From: Synechococcus sp. HK01-R
GTDB taxonomy: Bacteria > Cyanobacteriota > Cyanobacteriia > PCC-6307 > Cyanobiaceae
DNA length: 64,000 nucleotides
Assembly (NCBI RefSeq): GCF_014217855.1
Contig: NZ_CP059059.1
Span: 372,001-436,000, forward strand
Reading direction: 5' to 3'
In this document: one piece after another, positions 36,316 to 46,428 of the stretch
Layout: the number at the start of each line of letters is the position of its first letter
How positions within the stretch are numbered: the first letter of the stretch is position 1
The notes under the pieces: model-generated
What the model saw: only the letters and a program-made list of their open reading frames with translations
Database searches by the model: none
Told to the model about the DNA's origin: nothing
Program-made: the position numbers and the translations under genes

Positions 36316-37621
36316 CTCCGCCGCGACTCCGTCGCCCCGGACCAAACCACGTCGTTCTCGTGCCGTTCGTCGGCTCGTGATCTGGTATCGACGCAACGCA
36401 GCGGTGACCAGCCTCGTGGACACCGCTACCACCTCGGCCAGCGCCGCCGGTACCGCCGCGGGCAACGTGGCTGGATCCGTCGGATCCATCGCCGGCAGCA
36501 TGCTGCAGCCTTTGGTCTTCGATCCTCTGCGCCGGCTGCAAGGTGGTGGTGAGGGTTCCGATCAAACGATTGACGACCGCGATCGGCTCTGGGTGGCCGT
36601 TGACGGCATGGGTGGTGACCACGCACCAGGCCCGATCCTCGAAGGATGCCTCGAGGCGATCGAGCGGCTGCCCCTCCGCATTCGTTTCGTCGGAGAAACC
36701 GATCGGGTGCTGCAAGCTGCTGCAGCCATGGAGCTCAGCAGCGCCCTGGAGAGGGCCATCGCGGCAGGCACGCTCGAACTGGTGCCCAGCGGGGCCTCCA
36801 TCGGCATGGATGACGAGGCCACGGCCGTGCGTCGCAAACGCGACGCCAGCATCAATGTGGCCATGGATCTGGTGAAAAAAGGTGAGGCCCTAGCCGTGTA
36901 CTCGGCAGGAAATTCAGGCGCGGTGATGGCCTCCGCGATCTTCAGACTGGGTCGCCTCGCCGGCATCGACCGACCCGCCATCGGAGCCCTGTTCCCCACC
37001 AAGGATCCCGGCCAGCCGGTGCTGGTGCTGGATGTGGGGGCGAACATGGATTGCAAGCCTGCCTATCTGCATCAATTCGCCCTCTTGGGCAACATCTACA
37101 GCCGCGATGTGCTGCAAGTGAGCAGCCCTCGCATTGGACTTCTGAACATCGGCGAAGAGGAGTGCAAGGGAAACGAGCTCTCCCTGCGCACCCATGAACT
37201 GCTGAGCAAGGAAACCCGCCTCAACTTCGCCGGCAACTGCGAAGGCCGCGATGTGCTGTCCGGAGACTTTGATGTGGTGGTCTGCGATGGCTTTACGGGC
37301 AACGTGCTGCTCAAGTTCCTGGAATCGGTCGGCAGCGTGCTTTTGGATGTCTTGCGAGCCGAGCTGCCGCGAGGACGCCGGGGCAAGGTGGGATCGGCCT
37401 TCCTGCGCAGCAACCTCAGGCGCATCAAGAAACGACTCGACCATGCCGAACACGGGGGCGCCCTGCTCCTGGGGGTCAATGGCATCTGTGTCATCGGTCA
37501 TGGCAGCAGCCGTGCCCTCTCAGTGCTCAGCGCCCTACGCCTCGCGCACTCGGCGGCCAGTCACGGCGTCATGGACGATCTGAACGCACTGGGCGAGAGT
37601 CAGGCCATGGTCGAGGCCTGA
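36296..37621 (+). CDS. plsX: Phosphate acyltransferase PlsX
   Basis: A 441-residue protein if it starts at TTG 36296. The PlsX core begins near residue 97 (RLWVAVDGMGGDHAPG) and continues with SAGNSGAVMASA, GALFPT, VLDVGANMDCKP and GFTGNVLLKFLE. PlsX makes acyl-phosphate from acyl-ACP for phospholipid synthesis. The first ~95 residues are an unusual basic, then Ala/Gly/Thr-rich extension; an internal ATG at 36500 would give a shorter form without most of it. It starts inside rpaB. It leads the plsX-fabH-fabD-plsC lipid unit. Confidence 0.9.
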   Translation: MPPKDPDSAATPSPRTKPRRSRAVRRLVIWYRRNAAVTSLVDTATTSASAAGTAAGNVAGSVGSIAGSMLQPLVFDPLRRLQGGGEGSDQTIDDRDRLWVAVDGMGGDHAPGPILEGCLEAIERLPLRIRFVGETDRVLQAAAAMELSSALERAIAAGTLELVPSGASIGMDDEATAVRRKRDASINVAMDLVKKGEALAVYSAGNSGAVMASAIFRLGRLAGIDRPAIGALFPTKDPGQPVLVLDVGANMDCKPAYLHQFALLGNIYSRDVLQVSSPRIGLLNIGEEECKGNELSLRTHELLSKETRLNFAGNCEGRDVLSGDFDVVVCDGFTGNVLLKFLESVGSVLLDVLRAELPRGRRGKVGSAFLRSNLRRIKKRLDHAEHGGALLLGVNGICVIGHGSSRALSVLSALRLAHSAASHGVMDDLNALGESQAMVEA

Positions 37622-37668
37622 AACACCTGGACTGTGGTTGACTGACGCCGAATCTGCGGCCGACTGTC

Positions 37669-38697
37669 TTGACTGGATCACCTCCACTCTCCGGTGCAAC
37701 CGGTGGCGTGGCCCTGGTGGCCAGCGGCAGTGCCCGTGGCGCCCAACAGATCAGCAACGCCCAGCTGGGCCAACGGGTTGACACCAGCGACGAATGGATT
37801 CGCACCCGCACTGGGATTGGCAACCGCTGCATTTGCGGCCCCGATCAGAGCCTTGCTGACCTGAGCCATCAGGCCGGCACGCAGGCCCTCTCGATGGCGG
37901 GATGGGACGCCGACAGCCTCGACCTGGTGCTGCTGGCCACATCCACCCCCGATGACCTGTTCGGCACAGCACCGAAGGTGCAGGCCCTGCTCGGAGCCCG
38001 CAACGCTGTTGCCTTCGATCTCACAGCTGCCTGCAGCGGCTTTCTGTTCGCATTGGTCACCGCTGCACAATTTCTGCGCACAGGTGCCATGCGCAGGGTC
38101 CTGGTCATCGGCGCTGACCAGCTCAGCCGCTGGGTCGACTGGGACGACCGGCGCACCTGCGTTTTGTTTGGAGACGGGGCCGGTGCGGTCGCGCTTGAGG
38201 CCACGAGCGCCGACCAGGATGGACTGGTGGGTTTCGCGCTTCGAAGCGATGGTGCCAGAGGAAACTGCCTGAATCTCGCCCAGCACAACGAGCGTCAGAC
38301 GCTGGTGGACAGCGCCTCGCACCAGGTCGGTGGGTATCAGCCGATCAGCATGAACGGCCAGGAGGTCTACAAATTCGCGGTCCGCGAAGTGCCAGCCATC
38401 CTCAAGCAGCTCCTCGAGGCGACTGACACCGCTCCAGAGAACCTCGACTGGCTGCTCCTTCACCAGGCCAACCAGCGGATCCTCGATGCCGTTGCCGATC
38501 GTTTCAACCTTCCCCACGCGAAGGTCCTCAGCAATCTGGCCCACTACGGCAACACCTCCGCCGCCACGATCCCACTGATGCTGGATGAGGCCGTCCGTGA
38601 CGGCCGTGTACAGCCTGGCCACCGGATTGCAAGCAGCGGATTCGGAGCCGGTCTCAGCTGGGGTGCTGCGCTGTTCCACTGGCAAGGCCCCTCGTAG
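37669..38697 (+). CDS. fabH: Beta-ketoacyl-ACP synthase III
   Basis: A 342-residue thiolase-fold enzyme, TTG start at 37669. The catalytic Cys is in LTAACSGFLFAL, the His in LLHQANQRILDAVADRFN and the Asn in HYGNTSAATIPL. DTSDEWIRTRTGI is the FabH N-terminal signature. It condenses acetyl-CoA with malonyl-ACP to start fatty-acid synthesis. The first residues (MTGSPPLSGATGG) are uncertain and a later start is possible. It is 47 bases after plsX and 23-26 bases before fabD. Confidence 0.93.
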   Translation: MTGSPPLSGATGGVALVASGSARGAQQISNAQLGQRVDTSDEWIRTRTGIGNRCICGPDQSLADLSHQAGTQALSMAGWDADSLDLVLLATSTPDDLFGTAPKVQALLGARNAVAFDLTAACSGFLFALVTAAQFLRTGAMRRVLVIGADQLSRWVDWDDRRTCVLFGDGAGAVALEATSADQDGLVGFALRSDGARGNCLNLAQHNERQTLVDSASHQVGGYQPISMNGQEVYKFAVREVPAILKQLLEATDTAPENLDWLLLHQANQRILDAVADRFNLPHAKVLSNLAHYGNTSAATIPLMLDEAVRDGRVQPGHRIASSGFGAGLSWGAALFHWQGPS

Positions 38698-38723
38698 GCT
38701 CGCCGCACTGTTGCTCGCGAGTG

Positions 38724-39620
38724 ATGTCGATCGCCTGGGTGTTTCCTGGTCAAGGGTCTCAGAAACTAGGCATGGCCGATCCGGTGCTCGCTCTTCCCGG
38801 AGCAGAGGAACGTTTCGCGCTGGCCGAAAAGATCCTGGGCAGGAATCTGCTGGCCATCTGCCAGGGGGACACCGACATTGCCGGTGATCCAAGCGACCTG
38901 AATGACACTCGCAATACCCAGCCAGCTCTCTTTGTCGTGGAGACGCTGCTCATCGATGAGCTGCGGCGGCAGGGTCGGGAACCGGCGCTGGTGGCCGGCC
39001 ATAGCCTCGGAGAACTGGTAGCGCTCTATGCCGCAGACGTCTTTGATGCCGCAACCGGCCTGGAGCTGATGCAACGCCGCTCCACCCTGATGGCCGCAGC
39101 AGGTGGTGGCGCAATGACGGCCGTGATCGGCTTCGATCGCAGTCAGCTGGACGAACTGGTGGCGGCCCATGAGGCCGTGGTCATTGCCAATGACAACAGC
39201 GCTGCCCAGGTCGTGATCTCAGGGACGCCCGATGCTGTGAAAAGCGTCAGCGAGCAACTCACCTGCAAACGGGCGATTCCGCTGCCGGTTTCAGGAGCCT
39301 TCCACTCCCCGTTCATGGCCGAGGCCGCCGAAGCCTTCGCCACCCATCTCGATGCCATCGCTTTTGAGGATGCGCGCTTCCCGGTCTTGAGCAACACCGA
39401 CCCAAGCCCCAGTTGTGATGCAGCTGTCCTGAAACAGCGCCTCCGGAACCAGATGACCCATGGGGTTCGTTGGCGGGAAACGATGGACGCAATGGTGTCA
39501 GCCGGCGTTGACACCCTCGTGGAGATCGGCCCAGGCAATGTTTTGGGTGGTCTGGCGAAGCGCTCCATGGAGGGCATCAGCATCAGCCAGCTGGCCAGCG
39601 CCGCTGACCTTGGACTCTGA
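38724..39620 (+). CDS. fabD: Malonyl-CoA:ACP transacylase
   Basis: A 298-residue protein from ATG 38724 (a GTG directly precedes it at 38721). It opens with the FabD motif IAWVFPGQGSQKLGM; GHSLGELVALYAAD contains the nucleophile Ser, QRRSTLM follows, and the catalytic His is in VSGAFHSPFM. It loads malonyl groups onto ACP for chain elongation. It lies third in the plsX-fabH-fabD-plsC unit. Confidence 0.95.
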   Translation: MSIAWVFPGQGSQKLGMADPVLALPGAEERFALAEKILGRNLLAICQGDTDIAGDPSDLNDTRNTQPALFVVETLLIDELRRQGREPALVAGHSLGELVALYAADVFDAATGLELMQRRSTLMAAAGGGAMTAVIGFDRSQLDELVAAHEAVVIANDNSAAQVVISGTPDAVKSVSEQLTCKRAIPLPVSGAFHSPFMAEAAEAFATHLDAIAFEDARFPVLSNTDPSPSCDAAVLKQRLRNQMTHGVRWRETMDAMVSAGVDTLVEIGPGNVLGGLAKRSMEGISISQLASAADLGL

Positions 39621-39649
39621 GCGCAGATCCAGCACCAGGATTCAAAACC

Positions 39650-40321
39650 TTGACCTCCTCTCTCACCCCTTCTGACGCTGGCGCCCTCCCGGTGCTGCTA
39701 AGCCCCAAGCCCAGCCTCACCTACAGATTGGTGAGCAATCTTCTGGTGTTTCCAGTCTTCCGGGGCTTGTTCCGCGGACGCACGGAGGGGAACCATCACG
39801 TTCCGATGCAGGGTCCCGTTGTGGTGGTCGCCAACCATGGCTCCCATCTCGACCCCCCTCTGCTCGGTCACGCGCTTGGACGCCCCGTGGCCTTCATGGC
39901 CAAGGCGGAACTCTTTGCGATTCCGCTGCTGGGACCCATCATTCGAGCCTGTGGCGCCTACCCCGTCAAACGAGGTGCCAGTGACCGCGAAGCGATCCGC
40001 ACCGCCACGGCTCGCCTCGACGAGGGATGGGCTACAGGCGTGTTCCTCGATGGCACACGCCAGCGAGACGGCCGGGTCAACCAGCCGATGCCAGGGGCGG
40101 CCTTGCTGGCGGCCCGCAGCGGCGCCCCCTTGCTACCCGTCGCCATCATCAACAGTCACAGGGCCCTGGGCCCTGGACAGAACCGCTTCAGGCCGGTCCC
40201 GATCGTGCTGCGCATCGGAGCTCCGATCCCCGCACCAGCCAGCCGGCGCAAACCGGATCTGGAGGCCACCACCCTCGAGCTGCAGCGCCGGATCAACGCA
40301 CTCCTTGATCAGGGTTGCTGA
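39650..40321 (+). CDS. plsC: 1-acyl-sn-glycerol-3-phosphate acyltransferase
   Basis: A 223-residue TTG-started acyltransferase. It has the HX4D active-site motif in VVANHGSHLDPP, the second block FMAKAELFAIPLLG, the FLDGTRQRDG phosphate-binding block (EGTR-like) and PVAIINSHRA. It makes phosphatidic acid from lysophosphatidic acid, completing the pathway begun by PlsX. The substrate-side Gly-Thr block reads DGTR instead of the more usual EGTR. Its last 29 bases overlap the convergent YdcF-like gene. Confidence 0.9.
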   Translation: MTSSLTPSDAGALPVLLSPKPSLTYRLVSNLLVFPVFRGLFRGRTEGNHHVPMQGPVVVVANHGSHLDPPLLGHALGRPVAFMAKAELFAIPLLGPIIRACGAYPVKRGASDREAIRTATARLDEGWATGVFLDGTRQRDGRVNQPMPGAALLAARSGAPLLPVAIINSHRALGPGQNRFRPVPIVLRIGAPIPAPASRRKPDLEATTLELQRRINALLDQGC

Positions 40322-40892
40322 GCAGCCGCCCGAGATGATCACGGGCCCAGGGCTTGAGGTCTTGTCCCGTGAGCACCCAGGCCAGGGCTCTGAGACCATC
40401 CCCAAACGTTTTGCTGAAGCCCTCCTGCTGACAGTGGGGAGAGCAGGCCACCGGCACTCCCGTGAGACGAATGCCCCGGCTACCCGCCACCAGGGCACCC
40501 ACGGCCATGGCCCGAGGCAGATGGTCCTCACTTGTGACCAAAAGGAGATGCTGCACCCCCTCTCGCTTCAACTCATCCACCAGCGACGTGAAATTGCCGA
40601 GAGTGTCTTCCGCCCGATAGTCGAGGCGTACACGCCCCGCCGAGAGTCCCTCCCGGTGCATGAGCCAATGGGCATACTCCGGATTACTACCGCCGCTCAC
40701 GAGCAGGGGCAGCTGCAACCTCCTGGCGAGCTGCAAGCCCGCCCTCTCACGGTCGACATCTCCTCCCAGCACAAGGATTCGCTGGGGGGGAGTGCGGGTG
40801 AACCAGGCCTGCCGGAAAGGCCGCAGTGGCCAGGCGGCGGCAGCACCCATCAGTGCCGCGAGCAGAAGCATGACTCCACGACGACCGTTCAC
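40293..40892 (-). CDS. YdcF/SanA-like DUF218 protein
   Basis: A 199-residue GTG-started protein with an N-terminal membrane anchor (VMLLLAALMGAAAAWPL). The DUF218 core follows: RILVLGGDVDRERAGLQLARRL, LLVSGGSNPEY, DYRAEDTLGNFTSLVDEL (with the conserved A-DT-N block) and LLLVTSEDHLPRAM. Members are linked to cell-envelope functions in E. coli (SanA, ElyC) but the reaction is unknown. It lies downstream of tsaB on the minus strand with a two-base gap and overlaps plsC convergently. Confidence 0.82.
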   Translation of the reverse strand: MNGRRGVMLLLAALMGAAAAWPLRPFRQAWFTRTPPQRILVLGGDVDRERAGLQLARRLQLPLLVSGGSNPEYAHWLMHREGLSAGRVRLDYRAEDTLGNFTSLVDELKREGVQHLLLVTSEDHLPRAMAVGALVAGSRGIRLTGVPVACSPHCQQEGFSKTFGDGLRALAWVLTGQDLKPWARDHLGRLLSNPDQGVR

Positions 40893-40894
40893 CG

Positions 40895-41518
40895 TCAGAC
40901 CACCCCCACCGGTGACGTGGGATAAACAGGCAGCACCGTGCTCCAGGCAGCGGGACGTTGCAGACGATGGGCGTGGTGGCAGAGATCGAGCAGATGACCC
41001 ACGTCCGCTTCCACCTGCTCCTCCATCACGAGGGCCGGAGTTGGTTGCAGCTCATCGGCCAAGAGTGCTGGAGGCTCCAGCTCCTCAGCCCCGAGTTGAC
41101 CTGGGTTCAGGCGATAGCAACCAGCGACCCGGCCGCGGCGGGGCAGGGTCTGCACGATCCAGAACGGAGAGGTCGGGTCCAGAGAAGGCGCAGCGGCGGC
41201 TAGCCGGGGTGCCATCAAGGCAAAACTGCTGACACCGTCAAGGGCGCAATCCAGCTGCTGGGCCAGGGTGCGGGCCATCACCACGGTGAGTCGCGTGCCA
41301 GTGAAGCCACCGGGGCCGATAGCCACCGCCAACCTGGCAATGTCACCCCACTGATCGCTGGGCAAAAGACGCTGCACAGCCTCGATCAGCTCATTGGTCA
41401 GGCCCCGTCCACAGGGGAGAACCAACTGCTGCCTGGAGTGTTGGGGATTCTCGAGATCTAGAACCGCCACACCCAGGGCAGGGGTAGAGCTGTGCAGTGC
41501 CAGGAGCCAGCGGGTCAT
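40895..41518 (-). CDS. tsaB: tRNA t6A-modification protein TsaB
   Basis: A 207-residue protein from ATG 41518; the open frame extends upstream to 41554 but that part overlaps ycf34. It has the ASKHA-fold opening LLALHSSTPALGVAVLD and the conserved VAIGPGGFTGTRLTVVMARTLA motif of TsaB (YeaZ). TsaB partners TsaD and TsaE in threonylcarbamoyl-adenosine formation at tRNA position 37. It overlaps the ycf34 3' end by four bases on the same strand. Confidence 0.92.
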   Translation of the reverse strand: MTRWLLALHSSTPALGVAVLDLENPQHSRQQLVLPCGRGLTNELIEAVQRLLPSDQWGDIARLAVAIGPGGFTGTRLTVVMARTLAQQLDCALDGVSSFALMAPRLAAAAPSLDPTSPFWIVQTLPRRGRVAGCYRLNPGQLGAEELEPPALLADELQPTPALVMEEQVEADVGHLLDLCHHAHRLQRPAAWSTVLPVYPTSPVGVV

Positions 41519-41766
41519 GAGGGGAGCTTCGCACCCGGCCTCAGGCGCTGCCAACGGCCTGGATCCGCATCAAAACTGTCGCAGGCGCGCACATCCCACT
41601 CCACACCGACCTCACCACCCTCGAGTTCCAGAACACTCACATGAATGCGAGGGGCATCCGGCTTCCAATCTGGAGCAGCAGTCAGGTGTGGAACACCATG
41701 CTGGCGTTCCACCGCGTGATAGGCCTGACAGCGATCCACCCAGCGGCAATCCACACAGATGCACAT
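41515..41766 (-). CDS. ycf34: Ycf34 iron-sulfur-type protein
   Basis: An 83-residue protein with the Ycf34 signature: MCICVDCRWVDRCQAYHAVE with Cys at 2, 4, 7 and 13, PHLTAAPDW and VEWDVRACDSF. Ycf34 in Synechocystis binds an Fe-S cluster and affects photosynthetic electron transport and iron homeostasis. The ATG (41766) shares two bases with the divergent cca start. The C-terminal ~12 residues (RWQRLRPGAKLPS) go past the conserved core. It is followed by tsaB with a four-base overlap. Confidence 0.93.
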   Translation of the reverse strand: MCICVDCRWVDRCQAYHAVERQHGVPHLTAAPDWKPDAPRIHVSVLELEGGEVGVEWDVRACDSFDADPGRWQRLRPGAKLPS

Positions 41767-43009
41767 GGCTCACGACGCCGCTGAGGCCTCCATTCTGGAG
41801 CTAGAGCCCGAGCAGCAGGCCCGTGAGGTTTGGCGCCGACTCACCCCAGAACGCTGGCCTGTATCCCCAAAGGATCTCCCTGCGGGTTCAGCCCTTGTCG
41901 GGGGCTCGATCCGAGACGCCCTAATCGGACGCCAACGTCGAGCGCCGGATCTTGATCTGGTGGTCCCGGAGGGGGCCCTCAAGCTGACGCAACGACTGGC
42001 TCGCGACTATGGAGGGGCCTGTGTCGTACTGGATGAAGCGCGGGATATGGCCCGCCTGGTGCTGGGCGGCTGGACCCTCGATCTGGCCCGTCGAGATGGC
42101 GATGACCTGGAAACGGACCTCGGGCGCCGCGATTTCCGCCTGAATGCAATCGCACTGGTGTTGGGGGATGCACCGATGCTTCTCGATCCCACCGACGGCA
42201 TCGCCGACCTTCGCTGCTCGCGGCTTCAGGCCGTGCAGGAGCAAAACCTGATCGACGACCCCCTGCGCCTACTTCGGGCCCTGCGCCTGATCGCAGAGCT
42301 GCCCCTGACGATCGAAGCGGAAACACGCGTGATGCTGCATCGACATCGGCATCGGTTGCCCCTCGCAGCTCCTGAACGAATCCAGGCCGAGCTCACGCGT
42401 CTCGTGGAAAGCCCGGGTGCTGCTCTCGCCCTGCAGGAGCTGAAGGCCCTGGACCTGCTGGCCCCCTGGCAGGAACTCCCGGCACCGGGGTTCGGAGGTG
42501 TTCTTGCGGGAGCCGATCCGGAGACCACAGCGAGCTGCCTAACCACCCAGGAACGAGACCAGGCCCTACCCCTTCTCCGGCTGACGACCTGCCTGAGCGA
42601 CGAAGGCCTGCAAGCTCTGCGCTTCAGCCGTCGCCAGCAACAACGCTGCGCAAGGCTGCGCCAGTGGCTGCACCGCGATGACGGCAAAGCCTTCGGTTCA
42701 CTGCCAGAAGCGGAGCGTCTGACACTGCATCGCACGCTCGAGGACGACCTTCCTGCCCTGATCCTGACTCTTCCGCTCCCTGAGCGAGAGGAATGGCTGC
42801 AACGCTGGCGGAACGACGAGGATCCGCTCTTTCACCCCCGCCCACCCGTGGATGGACGCACCCTTCAAGAGAGCCTCTCCATCCCCCAGGGCCCCAGGCT
42901 GGGGGAGCTGCTGCAGCACCTCAGCCTGGAGAGGGCCTTCGGACGGCTCCATCACCGTGAGGAGGCTCTGGAGGCAGCACGGCTCTGGCTCTCTGGGCGC
43001 TGTGGTTGA
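41759..43009 (+). CDS. cca: CCA-adding enzyme / poly(A) polymerase family protein
   Basis: A 416-residue class II nucleotidyltransferase; ATG at 41759 or 41765. GGSIRDALIGRQRRAPDLDLVV holds the GG(S)xxRD and DxD catalytic motifs, GWTLDLARRD and RRDFRLNAIA are the second and third blocks, and RLLRALRLIAELPLTIE the neck helix motif. In an organism without encoded tRNA CCA (see tRNA-Asn) this enzyme is needed for tRNA 3' ends. It may be one of a pair (A-adding or C-adding). The start overlaps the divergent ycf34 start. Confidence 0.88.
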   Translation: MHMAHDAAEASILELEPEQQAREVWRRLTPERWPVSPKDLPAGSALVGGSIRDALIGRQRRAPDLDLVVPEGALKLTQRLARDYGGACVVLDEARDMARLVLGGWTLDLARRDGDDLETDLGRRDFRLNAIALVLGDAPMLLDPTDGIADLRCSRLQAVQEQNLIDDPLRLLRALRLIAELPLTIEAETRVMLHRHRHRLPLAAPERIQAELTRLVESPGAALALQELKALDLLAPWQELPAPGFGGVLAGADPETTASCLTTQERDQALPLLRLTTCLSDEGLQALRFSRRQQQRCARLRQWLHRDDGKAFGSLPEAERLTLHRTLEDDLPALILTLPLPEREEWLQRWRNDEDPLFHPRPPVDGRTLQESLSIPQGPRLGELLQHLSLERAFGRLHHREEALEAARLWLSGRCG

Positions 43010-43070
43010 CTGGCCCTGCAACGATGAGCCCGATCGGACTGACCGGATCTTCAGCTTTTTCCCTCCCTTC

Positions 43071-43508
43071 ATGAGCGTTCGCCTTTACGTCGGCAACCTG
43101 CCGCAGGACTTTGACACCAAGGAGCTGGAATCCCAGCTCACCAGCGTGGGGGAGGGGATTCGCTTCAAGGCGGTGCTTGACCGTGAAACTGGCGCCTGCC
43201 GTGGCTTCGGCTTTGCCAATGTCAACGATGACAAGGTCGCCGATGCACTGATCGAACAGTTCAACGGCAAGGAATTCGGCGGCAACGCCCTGCGGGTGGA
43301 GCGCTCAGAGCGCCGTGATAACAACGCTGGCGCAGCCGGTGGCCGTCGTGGTGGCCGCGACCAGGGTCATGCACCCGGTTCAGCCCGCAAGGCAGTGAAC
43401 AAGGTGGTCCACAGCGATGCCAAGGCCGAGGAAGCTCCGGATCCCCGCTGGGCGGGTGAACTGTCCAAGTTGAAGGACCTGCTCGCCAATCAAAAAACGG
43501 CTGTCTGA
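43071..43508 (+). CDS. RRM RNA-binding protein
   Basis: A 145-residue protein from ATG 43071. One RRM occupies about residues 2-80: RNP2 LYVGNL and RNP1 RGFGFANV are both intact. A Gly/Arg-rich stretch (AAGGRRGGRDQG) and a Lys/Ala tail follow. Cyanobacterial Rbp proteins of this type are cold- or stress-induced and help mRNA localisation to thylakoids. A longer frame from 42852 overlaps cca and is not needed. Two hairpins follow (43532-43556 and the terminator at 43566). Confidence 0.93.
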   Translation: MSVRLYVGNLPQDFDTKELESQLTSVGEGIRFKAVLDRETGACRGFGFANVNDDKVADALIEQFNGKEFGGNALRVERSERRDNNAGAAGGRRGGRDQGHAPGSARKAVNKVVHSDAKAEEAPDPRWAGELSKLKDLLANQKTAV

Positions 43509-43531
43509 GGCGATTGTCCACCTCATCAGTC

Positions 43532-43556
43532 GAGGACATCCCTCGCAGATGTCCTC
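43532..43556 (+). other. RNA hairpin between RRM gene and its terminator
   Basis: GAGGACATC (43532-43540) pairs perfectly with GATGTCCTC (43548-43556), with a seven-base loop and no T tract. It may protect the mRNA 3' end. Confidence 0.55.
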
Positions 43557-43565
43557 ATTGACCCC

Positions 43566-43597
43566 AAGCCTTCAGGCGGAGCCTGGAGGCTTTTGTT
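43566..43597 (+). terminator. Terminator of the RRM gene
   Basis: Twelve-bp stem (43566-43577 with 43581-43592, one G-U pair), three-base loop and TTTTGTTT. It is convergent with the crtB stop at 43601. Confidence 0.85.
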
Positions 43598-43600
43598 TGA

Positions 43601-44551
43601 TCAACGTGCCTGGGCTGTCACGAAGGACCGTGGGATTTCGAGCAACTTACCCAGACGCCCCACATAGGCTCTGTGATTAAAAACGTCGTAATCCAGTCGT
43701 TCGATTGCATCCAGAATCCCTCTGTAGAGACGCAGTGAAGTCCAAACCGGCCAACGCGCATCTCCAGACAACCAGCGCACACCTGCTTCCGAGCGAGAAA
43801 ACCAGCTGCGCGCCCTATCCAGCTGAAACACCATCAAGTCGCGCCAAGCATCGTTCAGACGACCTGCCATCAAGTCATCCTCTGAGTAACCAAAGCGATC
43901 GAGGTCTTCCTGGGGAAGATAGATCCGCCCTCGATGTCGGTCCTCGCCCACATCTCGAAGGATATTGGTGAGCTGATTGGCGATGCCAAGAGCAACGGCA
44001 GCATCCGACGTATCCGGTCGGGCGCTCCATGGAGCCGTGGTGTAAGCCTCGTCCACTCCCATGACCCCCTGCGTCATCAGACCGACCGTGCCAGCCACCC
44101 TGTAGCAATAAAGCTTGAGATCCTCAAACTTCGGGTAGCGCGTCCAGGTGAGGTCCATGCGCTGGCCCTCGATCATGTCGATGTAGGGCTGAATGCCCTG
44201 GGGGAAACGCTGCAGCGTGTCCACCATGACGGCATCCAGGTCATCTTCGACCATGCCGTTGAATAAGGCACGGGTCTTCTCTTCCCAGCGATCCAGCCGT
44301 TCAGCTAGCTCCTCAACAGAGCGGGACTGCGCCTCAGCACTATCCATCAACTCGTCAGTTCGACGGCACCAGACGTAGATGGCCCAGATCGCGCGGCGTT
44401 TCTCTGGGGGCAGCAGCAGGGTCCCGAGATAGAAGGTCTTAGCCCATTCAGCAGTCTCGAGACGACAGGCTTCATAGGCACTCTCGAGGGCGGGAGAAAG
44501 ACTCGCGTGATTCCCCCGATCCTTCGAGAGATCGGGAGGCGCCAGGGTCAT
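43601..44551 (-). CDS. crtB: Phytoene synthase
   Basis: A 316-residue prenyltransferase of the squalene/phytoene synthase family. The two Asp-rich sites are RRTDELMDS (first DxxxD) and LRDVGEDRHRGRIYLP (second); the FxRAG-like C-terminal region is RSWFSRSEAGVRWLS. It condenses two geranylgeranyl-PP to phytoene, the first committed carotenoid step. It starts four bases after crtP on the same strand, giving the classical crtP-crtB operon. Confidence 0.96.
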   Translation of the reverse strand: MTLAPPDLSKDRGNHASLSPALESAYEACRLETAEWAKTFYLGTLLLPPEKRRAIWAIYVWCRRTDELMDSAEAQSRSVEELAERLDRWEEKTRALFNGMVEDDLDAVMVDTLQRFPQGIQPYIDMIEGQRMDLTWTRYPKFEDLKLYCYRVAGTVGLMTQGVMGVDEAYTTAPWSARPDTSDAAVALGIANQLTNILRDVGEDRHRGRIYLPQEDLDRFGYSEDDLMAGRLNDAWRDLMVFQLDRARSWFSRSEAGVRWLSGDARWPVWTSLRLYRGILDAIERLDYDVFNHRAYVGRLGKLLEIPRSFVTAQAR

Positions 44552-44555
44552 GGGA

Positions 44556-46001
<1,446 letters not shown>

Positions 46002-46080
46002 TTAAAAGGCCTGCTTCCCCAGGCGCTTCCTAAAGTCGATGTCACAAGCCCCCGGAGTTCCTGAGGACTCCTCCCACGTC

Positions 46081-46428
46081 ATGGCCGAGACCCTGCTGAA
46101 GTGCACCACCCGCCACGTGCGGCTGTTCACCGCCCGGGTGGAAAACAACAACCTTGTTCCGGCTGACGACCAGCTCACCCTCGACCTTGATCCCGACAAC
46201 GAATTTCTCTGGAATGAGGCTGCCGTGGCGACCGTGCAGCAGCGCTTCCGTGCGCTCGTGGATCACCAAGCTGGCCAGGAGCTGAGTGATTACAGCCTGC
46301 GCCGCATCGGCACCGAGCTTGAGGGCTGCATCCGTGAATTACTTCAGGCTGGATCCTTGAGCTACAACCCGGACTGCCGAGTCCTCAACTACTCCATGGG
46401 GCTACCCAGAACCCCTGAACTTCTGTGA
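46081..46428 (+). CDS. ndhM: NAD(P)H-quinone oxidoreductase (NDH-1) subunit M
   Basis: A 115-residue protein beginning [21 protein letters not shown] and ending [12 protein letters not shown], the NdhM signature. The frame opens earlier at 46039, but the family start matches ATG 46081. NdhM is a peripheral stromal-side (cytoplasmic) subunit of cyanobacterial NDH-1 needed for cyclic electron flow. The stop overlaps the next gene in a GTGA junction. Confidence 0.94.
   Translation: MAETLLKCTTRHVRLFTARVENNNLVPADDQLTLDLDPDNEFLWNEAAVATVQQRFRALVDHQAGQELSDYSLRRIGTELEGCIRELLQAGSLSYNPDCRVLNYSMGLPRTPELL

Noticed and set aside
37678-38892. 404-codon minus-strand ORF opposite fabH
   Set aside because: Antisense to fabH, whose Cys-His-Asn triad is intact; no domain in the opposite frame.
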